Below, one piece after another: positions 17,235-26,019 of a DNA stretch of 64,000 nt. The translations under genes and the position numbers were made by a program. How positions within the stretch are numbered: position 1 is the first letter of the stretch; the number at the start of each line of letters is the position of its first letter. Source of the DNA: Calidihabitans tengchongensis (GTDB lineage: Bacteria; Sysuimicrobiota; Sysuimicrobiia; Sysuimicrobiales; Kaftiobacteriaceae); assembly GCA_031459615.1 (NCBI GenBank), contig JAVKIE010000011.1, positions 10,002-74,001 of the forward strand. The letters run 5' to 3'. The notes beneath the pieces were generated by a model. The model was not told the DNA's origin. It saw only the letters and a program-made list of their open reading frames with translations, and made no database searches.

Positions 17235-17720
17235 TCACCCCGAGGCGCCCGCCGAGGGAGCGCAGACGGGCAGGGCCGCGTTGGCGTTGTGGAGGAAGAT
17301 CTGCACCCGCTCCCGGGGGTACAGGTACACCGCCACCTGCCAGCTGGCCAGGGCCTGGCCGGTGAGGGCCTGGGCGACCACATAGTACCACCGGTCGCCG
17401 GGGAGGTTGGCAAAGGTGAAGCGCCCTCGGGCGTCGGTCCGGGTGCGGGCGTAGGCCAGCCGGTTCTGGATCTCGGGGCTGCCGACGACGTATTCCACGA
17501 ACATGTGGGCCAGCAGAGGGTTGAACACGCCGTCCCGGACGGCCTTCTGCTTGACGTCCTCCAGATCGAGGGGCTTGACCAGCAGGTACACCGGCGCGTT
17601 GGCGCAGGGGAGGATCGTGCCGGAGCCGGTCACCAGGCCGATCCGGCCCTCGATCGTCCCGTTCAGGTCGGCCGCCGACGCGGCGCGCTGGGCCTGGAGC
17701 AGCTTGCGGAGAATCGGCAC
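17235..17720 (-). CDS. Hypothetical protein with carboxypeptidase-regulatory-like beta-sandwich
   Basis: Protein of 161 aa. The middle and C-terminal parts (GTIEGRIGLV, APVYLLVK, then TDARGRFTFANLPGDRWYY) match the pattern of a carboxypeptidase-regulatory/transthyretin-like beta-sandwich: a G-x-V strand, an A-x-V-x-L strand and a G-x-F-x-F-x-x-L-P-x-G turn. An inserted helical segment of about 40 residues (LEDVKQKAVRDGVF) separates the two halves, which is unusual. No signal peptide is visible in the annotated N-terminus, and an in-frame TGA lies two codons above the GTG start, so no extension is possible. Upstream of the FAD oxidoreductase on the same strand. Function unknown. Confidence 0.6.
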   Translation of the reverse strand: MPILRKLLQAQRAASAADLNGTIEGRIGLVTGSGTILPCANAPVYLLVKPLDLEDVKQKAVRDGVFNPLLAHMFVEYVVGSPEIQNRLAYARTRTDARGRFTFANLPGDRWYYVVAQALTGQALASWQVAVYLYPRERVQIFLHNANAALPVCAPSAGASG

Positions 17721-17825
17721 CCCTCAGCAGCGGTCTCCCTCTCTGTATGCCCGCCCCCACGGGGGCCGAAGACGGGAACGGCAGGCTTCCCGCCCCGCCC
17801 CGGCGAACGGGCTTTGCCAAGGCCC

Positions 17826-19073
17826 ATGGCGCAGCCCCCCGAAGCCAACCCCATTACCCGCCGCGTCCGGGAATTCGCCGGGCGGGTGCGGCGCGTGCAG
17901 GAACGCGACCTCTACCTGTACCTGCAACCGGTGGAGGCCCTGGGCGGGGCCTACGTGACCATCGGCGGGCGGCAGGTGCTGCTGGGGTCGTCGTACTCCT
18001 ACCTGGGACTGCTGGGCCACCCGGCCATCGAGGCGGCCGTCCGGGAGGCGGCGCGGCGCTACGGCTCCGGCACCCACGGCGTGCGGCTGCTGGCGGGCAA
18101 CACCGACCTGCACGACCGCCTGGAGAGGCGCCTCGCGGCCTGTGTGGGCGCCGAGGCCGCGGTGGCCTACAGCAGCGGGTACGTGGCCAACGTGGCCTGC
18201 ATCTCCACCCTGGTGGGCCGGGGCGATCTGGTCGTCGCCGACAAACTGGACCACGCCAGCATCATCGACGGCTGCCTGCTGTCGGGCGCGCGCCTGGTGC
18301 GGGTCCCCCACAACAACATCGCCGCCGTGGACCGGGCGCTTCAGGAGGCGCCGCCGGGAGCGGGGACGCTGGTAGTGGTGGACGCGGTGTTCAGCATGGA
18401 CGGCGACGTCATCGATCTGCCGGCCCTGGTGGAGGTGTGCCGGCGGCGGGGGGCGTGGCTGATGGTGGACGAGTCCCACTCGCTGGGGGTGCTGGGACCG
18501 GACGGCCGGGGCATCCAGAGCCACTTCGGGCTGCCCGGCGCCGTGGACATCGTCATGAGCTCGCTGTCCAAGAGCATCCCGTCCGTGGGCGGGTTCATCG
18601 CGGGGGGATCCGACCTGGTGGACCTGCTCAAGCACGCCTCCCGGGCGTTCGTCTTCTCGGCGGCGCTGCCCCCGCCCAGCGCGGCGGCGTCCCTGGCGGC
18701 TCTGGACATCATGGAGGCGGAGCCCCAGCGGGTGGCCCGTCTGCACGCCAACCTCCGCCGCCTGCGGGCGGGCCTGCGCGCGGGAGGCCTGGACGTCCGC
18801 GATGATCCCACCCCCATCGTGCCGGTCATCACCGGCTCCGACGACGCTGCGCTGCGGATGGCCCGCCGGCTGTTCGACCGGGGTGTCTTCGTCCCGCCCA
18901 TCGTGACCCCGGCCGTCCCGCCCCGCACCAGCCGCCTGCGGGTCACCGTCACCGCGGCCCACACCGAGGCGGATGTGGACCGGGTGGTGGAGGCGGTGGT
19001 GGCCACGTGGCGGGAGGTCATGGTGGCCGACGTCCCGAGGTCCGGAGTCGGGGATCCGGGGTCCGGCCGTTAA
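17826..19073 (+). CDS. BioF/KBL-like alpha-oxoamine synthase family PLP enzyme
   Basis: Fold-type I PLP enzyme of the alpha-oxoamine synthase family (8-amino-7-oxononanoate synthase, glycine C-acetyltransferase, 5-aminolevulinate synthase, serine palmitoyltransferase), 415 aa. Family members condense an amino acid with an acyl-CoA or acyl-ACP and lose CO2. Visible motifs: GSGTHGVRLLAGN, the substrate-binding DESHSLGVLG, and the PLP-lysine region SSLSKSIPSVGGF (Lys in SLSKS). No biotin, threonine or heme genes are next to it, so the substrate is open; GTHGVR and a C-terminal tail unlike BioF hint at a lipid-type synthase. ATG start without a clear ribosome site. Convergent with the SDR gene. 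Confidence 0.82.
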   Translation: MAQPPEANPITRRVREFAGRVRRVQERDLYLYLQPVEALGGAYVTIGGRQVLLGSSYSYLGLLGHPAIEAAVREAARRYGSGTHGVRLLAGNTDLHDRLERRLAACVGAEAAVAYSSGYVANVACISTLVGRGDLVVADKLDHASIIDGCLLSGARLVRVPHNNIAAVDRALQEAPPGAGTLVVVDAVFSMDGDVIDLPALVEVCRRRGAWLMVDESHSLGVLGPDGRGIQSHFGLPGAVDIVMSSLSKSIPSVGGFIAGGSDLVDLLKHASRAFVFSAALPPPSAAASLAALDIMEAEPQRVARLHANLRRLRAGLRAGGLDVRDDPTPIVPVITGSDDAALRMARRLFDRGVFVPPIVTPAVPPRTSRLRVTVTAAHTEADVDRVVEAVVATWREVMVADVPRSGVGDPGSGR

Positions 19074-19097
19074 CTGCCGGGGCACCTCACCTTCAAC

Positions 19098-19122
19098 GGC
19101 GGGACGCTGCCGGAATCCCGCC
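19098..19122. terminator. Hairpin between convergent genes
   Basis: GGCGGGA / TCCCGCC seven-base stem with an 11-base loop in the gap between the BioF-like and SDR genes. No T tract follows, so it would be a weak or factor-dependent terminator. Confidence 0.35.
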
Positions 19123-19138
19123 GCGGGACGTGCTTCAC

Positions 19139-19165
19139 GTTTCAACGCTTCAACGTTTCAACGTT
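19139..19165. repeat. CGTTTCAA-type short tandem repeat (copy B)
   Basis: Reads CGTTTCAA, CGCTTCAA, CGTTTCAA, CGTT on the plus strand, an 8-base unit related to copy A. It borders the SDR stop codon. Confidence 0.55.
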
Positions 19166-19950
19166 CCCCGCGCGCACACGTCGGGCCGCAGCCGGCGGAC
19201 CGCCCGGGAGGCCAGCCGGTCCAGCAGACCGGGCGCCAGGGCGTTGAGGACGACCGCCACCCAGAAGATCCGCGGCATCACCACCATCCGCCGCGGCCGG
19301 TCGGCCAGCGCCACGATCTGCGCCGCCACCTGCTCGGTGGACAGGCGCAGCCGGCGCGGCATCAAGTAGCCGGTGCGGGGCCGGCGTCCGCGGCGAAATT
19401 CGGTCCCCTCCACCGTGCTCGGGTAGATCCCGCAGACGGCGATCCCCTGGGGCCCGAGCTCCCGGCGCAGCGCCTCGGTGAGGCCCCGCAGGCCGAACTT
19501 GGTGGCGTTGTACACCGACGTGGTCGGCACGGCCAGCAGCCCGGCCACCGAGGAGACGTTGATCACCACGCCGCCGGTGCGCCGCATCACCGGGACGGCG
19601 GCGCGGATCATCAGGATCGGCGCGACCAGGTTGGTGGCCACCTCGTCCCGCACGTCCTGGGGGTCCAGCTCGTCCACCCAGTTGTACCGGCCGATGCCGG
19701 CGTTGTTGACCAGGACGTCGAGGCGGCCGTAGCGGGAGGCGGACGCCTCCACCACCCGGGCGGGAACCTCGGGGTCGGTCAGGTCTGCCGGCACCACCAG
19801 GGCGTCCGGCAGCGCGGCCGCCACCTCCCGGAGGCGGTCCTCCCGCCGCGCCACCAGCACCACCCGGTCCCCGCGGGCGCCGAAGGCCCGGGCGGTGGCG
19901 GCGCCGATCCCGGAACTCGCCCCGGTGACGAGGACGACCCGGCCGCTCAC
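19150..19950 (-). CDS. Short-chain dehydrogenase/reductase (SDR family)
   Basis: NAD(P)-dependent oxidoreductase of 266 aa. The Rossmann motif is VTGASSGIGAA near the N-terminus, with NNAGIG, the catalytic Ser in INVSSVAG and the YxxxK pair in VYNATKFGL, which is the classical SDR active site. The basic residues after the second strand (ARREDRL) suggest NADP(H). A hydrophobic C-terminal helix (FWVAVVLNALAPGLL) may attach it to the membrane, as in many classical SDRs of lipid metabolism. The GTG start overlaps the aminotransferase stop (GTGA), so translation is coupled to that gene. Its 3' end lies in the CGTTTCA repeat region. Confidence 0.88.
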   Translation of the reverse strand: MSGRVVLVTGASSGIGAATARAFGARGDRVVLVARREDRLREVAAALPDALVVPADLTDPEVPARVVEASASRYGRLDVLVNNAGIGRYNWVDELDPQDVRDEVATNLVAPILMIRAAVPVMRRTGGVVINVSSVAGLLAVPTTSVYNATKFGLRGLTEALRRELGPQGIAVCGIYPSTVEGTEFRRGRRPRTGYLMPRRLRLSTEQVAAQIVALADRPRRMVVMPRIFWVAVVLNALAPGLLDRLASRAVRRLRPDVCARGTLKR

Positions 19951-21281
19951 GCCGACGCTGCGGCCAGGACGGACTCCCGCAGGATTTCCACCATCCGCTC
20001 CAGCTGGGCCTCGGTGGTGACGTACGGCGGCGCCAGCAGGACGGTGTCTCCGATGGGATGGGGGGCCGTCTGGCCGACCCGGATGCGGGTGATCAGCCCC
20101 CGCCGGCGCGCTTCGGCCACCACCCGGCCGCCCACGCCCACCGCCGGCGTCCGGGCCGCCTTGTCGGCGACCAGCTCCACCCCGGCCATCAGCCCCAGCC
20201 CCCGCACGTCGCCCACCAGGGGCAGATCGCGCAGCGCCTGCAACCGCTCCAGCAGCCGCGCCCCCAGGGTGGCCGCGCGCTCCACGAGGTTCTCCCGCTC
20301 GTAGATGTCCATGGTCGCCACCCCCACGGCGCAGCAGGTGGGGTGGGCCGAATAGGTGGCGGCGTGCATGAACCGCTCCGGGGGCGGCGCCGAGAGGATG
20401 GCCTCGTGGATCCGCCGGGACACCATCACGCCCCCCAGGGGCAGGTAGGCGCTGGTCACCCCCTTGGCAAAGGTCACCAGGTCCGGCTGGACGCCCCAGT
20501 GCTCCAGGGCGAACCACCGGCCGGTCCGTCCGAACCCGGTGATGATCTCATCGGCAATCAGCAGCACGTCGTAACGGTCGCAGATCTCCCGCAGCGCCGG
20601 GAAGTAGTCCGGGGTGGGCGGGATGACCCCGCCGGCACCGATGACCGGTTCGGCGATGACCGCCGCCACCGACTCGGGACCCAGCCGGCGGATGGCGTCT
20701 TCCACCTCCTGAGCGCCTGACCCCGGGTAGCGGTACGGATACGACGGCAGCACGTGCACGAACCCGGGCACCAGGGGCTGGAACATGGTGTGGAACGAGG
20801 GAATGCCGGTGGCGCTCATGGCCGCCAGGGTCACCCCGTGGTAGGCGTGGACCCGGGAGATGATGGTGGTCTTGGCGGGCCGGCCCTGACGCCGCCAGTA
20901 GTACCGGGCGATCTTGAACGCCGTCTCGTTGGACTCGGCGCCGCCGGTGGTGAAGTACACGCCCGACAGGTTCGGGTAGGCCCGGGCCAGCAGGCGCCGG
21001 GCCAGCTCCACCGCCGGCTCGTTGGTGAAGCCGGCGTAGGCGGAGGCGTAGGCCAGCCGCCGCATCTGGGCCGCCGCGGCATCGGCCAGCTCGGTCCGCC
21101 CGTGGCCCAGGGTCACGTTCCACAGGCAGGACAGGCCGTCCAGGTACTCCCGGCCTTCGGCGTCGCGCAACACCGCGCCCCGTCCTTCCACGAACAGGAT
21201 CGGGGCCTCGTGGTCGGCGGGGTGGTGCAGCGGGTGGATCAGGACCTGGTGGTCGGTGCTGACCAGCGTGCGGACATCCAT
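19947..21281 (-). CDS. Class III aminotransferase (omega-amino acid:pyruvate type)
   Basis: PLP-dependent class III aminotransferase, 444 aa, of the omega-transaminase subgroup that moves amino groups from beta-alanine, GABA, putrescine or related amines to pyruvate. Motifs: the TTGGAESNETAFKIAR PLP-phosphate region, VHAYHGVT, the IADEIITGFGRTG cofactor motif (Asp), and the Schiff-base Lys in LVTFAKGVTSAYLPLGG. ATG start after GGGAGAG. The coupled SDR downstream suggests the aldehyde or ketone produced by transamination is reduced, but the substrate is unknown. Divergent from the peptide/amide ABC operon, so joint control is possible. Confidence 0.88.
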   Translation of the reverse strand: MDVRTLVSTDHQVLIHPLHHPADHEAPILFVEGRGAVLRDAEGREYLDGLSCLWNVTLGHGRTELADAAAAQMRRLAYASAYAGFTNEPAVELARRLLARAYPNLSGVYFTTGGAESNETAFKIARYYWRRQGRPAKTTIISRVHAYHGVTLAAMSATGIPSFHTMFQPLVPGFVHVLPSYPYRYPGSGAQEVEDAIRRLGPESVAAVIAEPVIGAGGVIPPTPDYFPALREICDRYDVLLIADEIITGFGRTGRWFALEHWGVQPDLVTFAKGVTSAYLPLGGVMVSRRIHEAILSAPPPERFMHAATYSAHPTCCAVGVATMDIYERENLVERAATLGARLLERLQALRDLPLVGDVRGLGLMAGVELVADKAARTPAVGVGGRVVAEARRRGLITRIRVGQTAPHPIGDTVLLAPPYVTTEAQLERMVEILRESVLAAASA

Positions 21282-21452
21282 GGCTGTCTCTCCCGTGAAA
21301 AGGTGTCGCGCCGTTCGTGCACGGGAACAGTTAGGCGCGGGCGGGGTCGGCCCCTGCGCCGGCGCGGGGAAGGAGCGCGGCGCGTCCGGGTCTAATCAGA
21401 AACGTCAATCATCAGACGCGCCACGTCGTCTCGGGATCGGAGTACAGCAGGC

Positions 21453-22415
21453 GTGAACGCTCGTCCAGCCGACGGCGCCACCGGGCGGCCCGGAGCGCCG
21501 CTGCCGGCATCATCACCGGCGGATGTGATCCGCGCCCTCCGCGTCGCCGCTCCCCGGCCCCGGGTGCCGCCGTCGCCGTGGAGCCGGGTGGCGCGCAACC
21601 GGGCGGCGCTGTTCGGCATCGCGGTGATTGCGGTGGTGACCGCGCTGGCGGTGCTGGCGCCCTGGGTGGCCCCGCACGATCCCGCCGAGCAGTTCACCGA
21701 GGGCCTGTCCCCCGAGGGCCGCCCCCTGCCGCCGGGAGGCCGGTTCTGGCTGGGCACCGACCTTCTGGGACGCGACCTGCTGTCGCGGCTGATCTACGGC
21801 GCCCGGGTCACGCTGCTGATCGGGGTGGCCGCCAACGGCGCCGCGCTGGCCATCGGGACGGTGCTGGGCACAGTCGCCGGCTATTTCCGCGGGTGGGTGG
21901 GGACCGCGTTCATGCGCCTGACCGACATGATGATGGCCTTTCCGGCCCTGATCCTGGCCATCGCCCTGGCGGCCATCCTGCGCCCCAGCCTGTGGATCGT
22001 GGCCCTGGTGATCGCCATGGTCAACTGGGTGTGGATCGCCCGGGTGATCTACAGCCAGGTCCTGTCCATCGCCCAGCGGGAGTTCATCGAGGCGGCGCGG
22101 GCCCTGGGGGTACCCACCGGACGCATCTTCGCCCGCCACCTCTTCCCCCACCTGCTGCCGACGCTGCTGGTGTGGGGCACCCTGGGCATTTCCACCACCG
22201 TGATGTTCGAGGCGGCCCTGTCGTTCCTGGGTGTGGGTGTGCAACCGCCCACCCCCAGCTGGGGCGGCACCATCAACGAGAGCCAGTCCTACTTCCTGGA
22301 AGCCCCCTGGCTGGTCGGCTTCCCGGGCGCGGCCATCCTGCTCACGTCGCTGTCGTTCAACCTGGTGGGCGACGCCCTGCGGGACGCCCTGGACCCGCAG
22401 ATGCGGGGGCGCTGA
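21453..22415 (+). CDS. ABC transporter permease, DppC/OppC type
   Basis: Inner-membrane permease of a peptide/opine/nickel-type (family 5) ABC importer, 320 aa. After a Pro-rich cytoplasmic N-terminus come an OppC-N segment (LFGIAVIAVVTALAVLAPW, PEGRPLPP, LGTDLLGRDLLSRLIYGAR) and six transmembrane helices. The EAA loop that contacts the ATPase is EFIEAARALGVPTGRIFARHL. GTG start. Its stop and the next ATG overlap (TGATG). The order permease C, permease B, binding protein, amidase is unusual, and no ATPase genes (DppD/DppF) follow, so the ATPases must be encoded elsewhere. Confidence 0.9.
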   Translation: MNARPADGATGRPGAPLPASSPADVIRALRVAAPRPRVPPSPWSRVARNRAALFGIAVIAVVTALAVLAPWVAPHDPAEQFTEGLSPEGRPLPPGGRFWLGTDLLGRDLLSRLIYGARVTLLIGVAANGAALAIGTVLGTVAGYFRGWVGTAFMRLTDMMMAFPALILAIALAAILRPSLWIVALVIAMVNWVWIARVIYSQVLSIAQREFIEAARALGVPTGRIFARHLFPHLLPTLLVWGTLGISTTVMFEAALSFLGVGVQPPTPSWGGTINESQSYFLEAPWLVGFPGAAILLTSLSFNLVGDALRDALDPQMRGR

Positions 22416-23335
22416 TGGCCGCCTACCTGGTGCGCCGCATGGTCCAGTCGGTGGTCATCCTCGTGGGGGTGACGGTGATCACCTTCGCGCTCCTGTACGC
22501 CCTCCCCGCCGATCCGGCCCGGATGATCGCCGGCCGCAGCGCCACCGTGGAGACGGTGCAGCGCATCCGCGCCGAGCTGGGCCTGGACCAGCCGCTGCCG
22601 GTGCAGTACGCCCGCTACGTCAGCCGGCTGGTGCGGGGAGATCTGGGCCGCTCCTACGCCCAGAAGATCCCGGTGGCCGACCTGCTGTGGTCGCGGCTCC
22701 CGGCCACCGCCCTGCTCATGGCGGGCGGCATCGCCTTTGAGCTGCTCATCGGGCTGCCGGCGGGGATGCTGGCGGCGCTGCGCCGGCGCTCCCGGCTGGA
22801 CCAGCTGGTGATGGTCGCGGCCTTTGTGGGCGTGTCTGCGCCGCAGTTCGTGGTCGGGCTCTTCCTGCTGTACTGGCTGGCCTACCGCTGGGGGCTGTTC
22901 CCCCTGGGCGGCTACGGGACGCCGGCCCACCTGATCCTGCCGGCGTTCGCCCTGGGCGTCGCCGGGGGCGGATGGTACGCCCGGGTGATGCGCTCGTCCA
23001 TGCTGGACGTCATCCACCAGGACTACGTGCGCACCGCCCGGGCCAAGGGCCTGTCGGAACCCCGGGTGGTGGTCCGGCATGCGGTGCGCAACGCCCTGCT
23101 GCCGGTGGTGTCCATGGTGGGGCTGGACATCGGCACCTTCATGGGCGGCGTGGTGGTGGTGGAGACGGTGTTCAGCTGGCCGGGCATCGGCCAGCTGGCC
23201 TGGCAGGCCATCCAGATCGTGGACATTCCCGTGATCATGGGCGTGGTGGTGGTCTCGGCCCTGGCCATCACCACAGGCAACCTGCTGGCAGACCTGGTGT
23301 ACCCGCTGCTGGATCCCAAGATCCGGTACGGGTGA
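22415..23335 (+). CDS. ABC transporter permease, DppB/OppB type
   Basis: Second permease of the same importer, 306 aa, with six predicted helices. The N-terminus (YLVRRMVQSVVILVGVTVITF) is the standard DppB opening, followed by DPARMIAG. The EAA motif is DYVRTARAKGLSEPRVVVRH. It overlaps the DppC-type gene by one base and is followed 26 bases later by the substrate-binding protein, whose ATG has its own GGAGGTGA site. Pairs with the DppC-type subunit to form the channel. Confidence 0.92.
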   Translation: MAAYLVRRMVQSVVILVGVTVITFALLYALPADPARMIAGRSATVETVQRIRAELGLDQPLPVQYARYVSRLVRGDLGRSYAQKIPVADLLWSRLPATALLMAGGIAFELLIGLPAGMLAALRRRSRLDQLVMVAAFVGVSAPQFVVGLFLLYWLAYRWGLFPLGGYGTPAHLILPAFALGVAGGGWYARVMRSSMLDVIHQDYVRTARAKGLSEPRVVVRHAVRNALLPVVSMVGLDIGTFMGGVVVVETVFSWPGIGQLAWQAIQIVDIPVIMGVVVVSALAITTGNLLADLVYPLLDPKIRYG

Positions 23336-23361
23336 CATCCCACACACGGAGGTGAGCGCAC

Positions 23362-24984
23362 ATGGGCAAAGCCTGGATGGCGGCGGTCACGGCGGTGGCG
23401 GTGGCGCTGGCGGCGGCCACGCTGGCGCCCCCGGGGTTCGGCCAGGCCCGGGGCAATACGATGATCGTCACCTTCAAGGACGACGTCAGCACCCTGGACC
23501 CGGCCATCGGCTACGACTGGCAGAACTGGTCCATCATCAAATCCATCTTCGACGGCCTGATGGACTACGAGCCGGGGACCACCAAGCTGGTCCCGCACCT
23601 GGCCGAGTCCTACACCATCTCCGCCGACGGCAAGACCTACACCTTCCGGCTGCGCCGGGGGGTGAAGTTCCACAACGGGCGCGAGGTGACGGCCCAGGAC
23701 TTCAAGTACTCGCTGGAGCGCGTCCTCAACCCCAAGACCCAGAGCCCCGGGGCCGGCTTCTTCGGCGGGATCGCGGGGGCGGCGGCGTTCAGCGAGGGCA
23801 AGGCCGCGGAGGTCTCGGGCATCCGGGTGGTGGACCGCTACACCCTGACCATCACCCTGGACAAGCCCAACGCCGCCTTCCTGCACACCATGGCCCTGAA
23901 CTTCTCCCACGTGGTGCCCCGGGAAGAGGTCGAGAAGGCCGGCGCCGACTTCGGCCACAAGCCGGTGGGCACCGGCGCGTTCCGGGTCAAAGAGTGGGTG
24001 CTGGGCCAGCGGCTGGTCCTCGTCCGCAACCGGGACTACTTCCTGCGGGGGCGGCCCTACCTGGACGAGATCGTCTTCCAGGTGGGCGTGGAGCCCAACG
24101 TGGCGTTTCTGAAGCTGCAGCGGGGCGAGGTGGACGTTCTGGGCGACGGCATCCCGCCCGCCGAGTTCGTCAAGGTGATGAACAACCCCACCCTGCGCCG
24201 GCTGGTGGCGGTGGGCGACCAGCTCCACACCGGCTACGTCACCCTCAACACCCAGGTCAGCCCTCTCACCGATGTGCGGGTGCGCCGGGCCCTGAACATG
24301 GCGGTGGACAAGGCGCGCATCGTCCGCATCATCAACAACCGGGCCGTGCCCGCCACCCAGGTCCTCCCGCCCCTGATGCCGGGCTACGACCGGTCGTACA
24401 CGGGCTACCCCTTTGACCGCGCGCAGGCGAAGAAGCTGCTGGCGGAGGCCGGGTACCCCAACGGGTTCTCCACCGTCCTGTACGCCAACAACACCGACCC
24501 CAACCCGCGCATCGCCCAGGCCATCCAGCAGGACCTGGCGGCCATCGGCGTGCGGGTGGAGCTCAAGACCCTGGCCCAGAGCACCGTCATCGAGGCCGGA
24601 GGCCAGAAGGGTCAGGCGCCGATGATCTGGTCGGGCGGCATGGCGTGGATCGCCGACTACCCCGATCCCAACAACTTCTACTGGCCCATCCTGTCCTGCG
24701 CGGCCCTGGCCCCCGGCACCTGGAACTGGGCGTGGTACTGCAACCAGCAGGTGGAAAAGCAGGTGGAGCAGGCCGACGCCATGGTGCAGCCCGCCCAGGC
24801 GGCCGCCCGGGAGCAGCGCTTCCGGCAGATCTACCGGACCATCATGGGCGACGCGCCGTGGATTCCCATCTTCCACGAGAAGCGCTACACGATGCACTCG
24901 GCCCGCATGGGCGGGCCGGAGGTTCTGTGGGTGGACCCCATCCACATCCCGGTGCACTACGACGAGGTGCGGGTGGTCCGATGA
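23362..24984 (+). CDS. ABC transporter substrate-binding protein, family 5
   Basis: Exported solute-binding protein of the SBP_bac_5 family, 540 aa. The signal peptide covers about the first 28 residues (hydrophobic MAAVTAVAVALAAATLA ending near FGQA) and has no lipobox Cys. The family signature follows: DVSTLDPAIGYDW, GLMDYEPGT, LAESYTISADGKTYTFRLR, GVKFHNG and TGAFRVKEW. The ligand could be a peptide, an amide or another polar compound; the acetamidase encoded directly behind it points to an amide. Its stop overlaps the amidase start (ATGA), so the two proteins are translationally coupled. Confidence 0.92.
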   Translation: MGKAWMAAVTAVAVALAAATLAPPGFGQARGNTMIVTFKDDVSTLDPAIGYDWQNWSIIKSIFDGLMDYEPGTTKLVPHLAESYTISADGKTYTFRLRRGVKFHNGREVTAQDFKYSLERVLNPKTQSPGAGFFGGIAGAAAFSEGKAAEVSGIRVVDRYTLTITLDKPNAAFLHTMALNFSHVVPREEVEKAGADFGHKPVGTGAFRVKEWVLGQRLVLVRNRDYFLRGRPYLDEIVFQVGVEPNVAFLKLQRGEVDVLGDGIPPAEFVKVMNNPTLRRLVAVGDQLHTGYVTLNTQVSPLTDVRVRRALNMAVDKARIVRIINNRAVPATQVLPPLMPGYDRSYTGYPFDRAQAKKLLAEAGYPNGFSTVLYANNTDPNPRIAQAIQQDLAAIGVRVELKTLAQSTVIEAGGQKGQAPMIWSGGMAWIADYPDPNNFYWPILSCAALAPGTWNWAWYCNQQVEKQVEQADAMVQPAQAAAREQRFRQIYRTIMGDAPWIPIFHEKRYTMHSARMGGPEVLWVDPIHIPVHYDEVRVVR

Positions 24985-25907
24985 CGCACCACACCCTGCA
25001 CCGCCAGCGGCATCACTTCGGCTGGAACAACGCCCTGGAGCCCGCCCTGCGGGTGGCGCCGGGGGAGGTGGTGGCGTTCGAGGTGGTGGACGCGAGCGGG
25101 GGCCAGCTGACCCGCTCCTCCACCGTCGCCGACGTCGCCTCTCTGGACTTCGCGCGGGTGAATCCGGTCACCGGCCCGGTGTACGTTGAGGGCGCCCGGC
25201 CCGGAGACGCCCTCGAGGTGGAGATCCTGGACCTGGAGGGCAGCGGGTGGGGGTGGACGGCCATCATCCCGGGCTTCGGGCTGCTGGCCGAGGACTTTCC
25301 CGCCCCCTTCCTGCACATCAGCACCTACGATGCCCGGGGGGTGGAGTTCGCCCCCGGCATCCGCCTGCCGGTAAGGCCGTTCCCGGGCACCATCGGGGTT
25401 GCCCCCGCCGAACCGGGCGTGCACTCGGTGGTGCCCCCGCGGGAGGTCGGCGGCAACATGGACATCCGCGATCTGGTCCGGGGGACCACCCTGTGGCTGC
25501 CGGTCCGGGTGCCCGGAGCGCTGTTCTCGGTGGGCGACACTCACGCCGCCCAGGGGGACGGCGAGGTGTGCGGGACGGCGGTGGAGTCGCCCATGGTGGT
25601 GACCCTGCGCTTCGGCCTGCGCCCCCAGGCGGGGCTGCGCCGGCCCCGGTTTTCGGTTCCCGGCCCGCCCACCCGGCACGTGGACGAGCGCGGCTACCAC
25701 GTGACCACCGGCATCGGCCCGGACCTGATGCAGGCCAGCAAGGACGCCGTCCGGGACATGATCGACCTGCTGGGCCGCGAGTACCGCCTGACTCCCGAAC
25801 TGGCCTACGCCCTGTGCAGCGTGGCCGTGGACCTGCGGATCAGCGAGGTGGTGGACGCGCCCAACTGGGTGGTGTCCGCCTACCTGCCGCGGTCCATCTT
25901 CGTGTAA
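24981..25907 (+). CDS. Acetamidase/formamidase family protein
   Basis: Amide hydrolase of the FmdA/AmdA family, 308 aa, which releases ammonia and a carboxylic acid from short amides. Typical landmarks are the GWNNALEP opening, VYVEGARPGDALEVEI, the invariant DTHAAQGDGEVCGTAVE block with conserved Asp, His and Glu, and MQASKDAVRDMIDLL near the end. Shares ATGA with the end of the solute-binding protein gene. Substrate uptake through the adjacent importer followed by cytoplasmic hydrolysis would supply nitrogen. No regulator gene is attached. Substrate preference (formamide, acetamide or a larger amide) is not readable. Confidence 0.9.
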   Translation: MTHHTLHRQRHHFGWNNALEPALRVAPGEVVAFEVVDASGGQLTRSSTVADVASLDFARVNPVTGPVYVEGARPGDALEVEILDLEGSGWGWTAIIPGFGLLAEDFPAPFLHISTYDARGVEFAPGIRLPVRPFPGTIGVAPAEPGVHSVVPPREVGGNMDIRDLVRGTTLWLPVRVPGALFSVGDTHAAQGDGEVCGTAVESPMVVTLRFGLRPQAGLRRPRFSVPGPPTRHVDERGYHVTTGIGPDLMQASKDAVRDMIDLLGREYRLTPELAYALCSVAVDLRISEVVDAPNWVVSAYLPRSIFV

Positions 25908-25914
25908 CGCGCCC

Positions 25915-25940
25915 GGGGCCGGGGAAACCCTCCCGGCCCC
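25915..25940 (+). terminator. Hairpin after the amidase operon
   Basis: GGGGCCGGG / CCCGGCCCC stem of nine pairs with an 8-base loop directly after the amidase stop. A T tract is absent, so it is a candidate only. Confidence 0.45.
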
Positions 25941-26019
25941 GCCGCCCTCCTCCCCGGCGGGCAGGGATCCTTCCGCGCCGCAGACAAGTGATCTCCATCC
26001 CGGGTGGGAGGTGGTAGCC

